Shown here: one piece after another, positions 13,359 to 13,736 of the stretch | Numbering within the stretch: position 1 is the first letter of the stretch | Layout: every line of letters begins with the position of its first letter | NCBI GenBank assembly: GCA_001919995.1 | Contig: MNIY01000041.1 | Location: 1 to 13,736 of the forward strand | From: Ktedonobacter sp. 13_1_20CM_4_53_11 | GTDB lineage: Bacteria > Chloroflexota > Ktedonobacteria > Ktedonobacterales > Ktedonobacteraceae | Direction of reading: 5' to 3' | DNA: 13,736 nucleotides | Translations under genes and position numbers: made by a program | Notes under the pieces: generated by a model | What the model saw: only the letters and a program-made list of their open reading frames with translations | Database searches by the model: none | What the model was told of the DNA's origin: nothing

Positions 13359-13736
13359 ATGCCAAACAGATATGAACGTGAGATCGAAGAAATTCTCCGC
13401 AATTTGGAGGCCACGGAGCCTAAGCAGGGCCTGGGGCAAAAATTTGGTGAGCGCAAGCGCCGTAATCCGGCTTCGCGTAGCAGACCACGTAGTCGTGGTT
13501 TCCCATCTTTCAAATTCGGGTTGTCCGAATGGTTCATTATCATTGCAGTTATAGCGGCACTTATTGCTGGGGGCTATGCCTATGCAAACAATGGTAATGC
13601 AACTGTTGTCACTGGTGTACTGGCAATTGTAGGGGTTATTTGTCTGATACTGGTGGTTCTCTCACCGTTTTTCCTACGTTCGCGTTCTCGCCAATCATCG
13701 CGATCAATTGGCTACGGAAATGTCACTCCTCTCCGG
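13359..13736 (+). CDS. Small two-helix membrane protein, partial at right edge
   Basis: Reading from the ATG at 13359 gives 126 codons with no stop before the window ends. The start Met-Pro-Asn-Arg-Tyr-Glu-Arg-Glu-Ile-Glu-Glu-Ile-Leu is an amphipathic acidic helix. An Arg/Lys/Ser-rich stretch follows (31-47), then two hydrophobic helices (about 57-76 and 82-105) joined by a short Asn-rich turn, then another Arg/Ser-rich segment. AAGGA lies about 12 nt before the start and a promoter just upstream. I do not recognise a named function; the N-terminal pattern resembles small membrane proteins I associate with Chloroflexota genomes, which is impression only. The C-terminus is missing, so length and any further domain are unknown. 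Confidence 0.75.
   Translation, partial: MPNRYEREIEEILRNLEATEPKQGLGQKFGERKRRNPASRSRPRSRGFPSFKFGLSEWFIIIAVIAALIAGGYAYANNGNATVVTGVLAIVGVICLILVVLSPFFLRSRSRQSSRSIGYGNVTPLR

Overview
The window looks like chromosomal DNA of a filamentous, multicellular-type Chloroflexota, most plausibly a Ktedonobacteria-like lineage. This is inference from gene families only: an ECF sigma/anti-sigma pair driving an ABC-2 exporter, a very large membrane-anchored NACHT-HEAT protein, a tail-anchored GH3 enzyme, and roughly even base composition. There is no rRNA, tRNA, CRISPR array or insertion sequence to fix the taxonomy.

Left block, all on the minus strand (about 3500 down to 1): an ECF-type sigma factor, a membrane anti-sigma factor whose start overlaps the sigma gene, an ABC transporter ATPase and its ABC-2 permease. 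The permease is cut by the left edge. Overlap and 18-24 bp gaps indicate one operon. The anti-sigma presumably senses an envelope signal and releases the sigma factor, with the exporter as a likely output.

Centre, minus strand (9031 down to 3605): one 5.4 kb gene for a protein of 1808 residues. In order it has two N-terminal membrane segments, a NACHT P-loop NTPase with its helical extension, about 20 degenerate HEAT repeats, and a coiled coil of about 135 residues at the C-terminus. This is the tripartite plan of STAND signalling NTPases, but tied to the membrane and with no recognisable effector domain. Its probable promoter carries a 16 bp palindrome over the -35 element, which suggests repressor control.

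Right block, plus strand (9243 to 13179), divergent from the NACHT gene: a membrane-anchored NagZ/BglX-type GH3 glycosidase, a small four-helix membrane protein, and a Wzx/MurJ-like polysaccharide flippase. Together they suggest envelope glycan turnover and export. After a 179 bp gap with a good sigma-70-type promoter, a second small membrane protein begins and runs off the right edge.

The most interesting object is the membrane NACHT-HEAT-coiled-coil protein with its apparent operator, divergent from a cell-wall-type glycosidase. A role in defence or in sensing envelope damage is possible but unproven.
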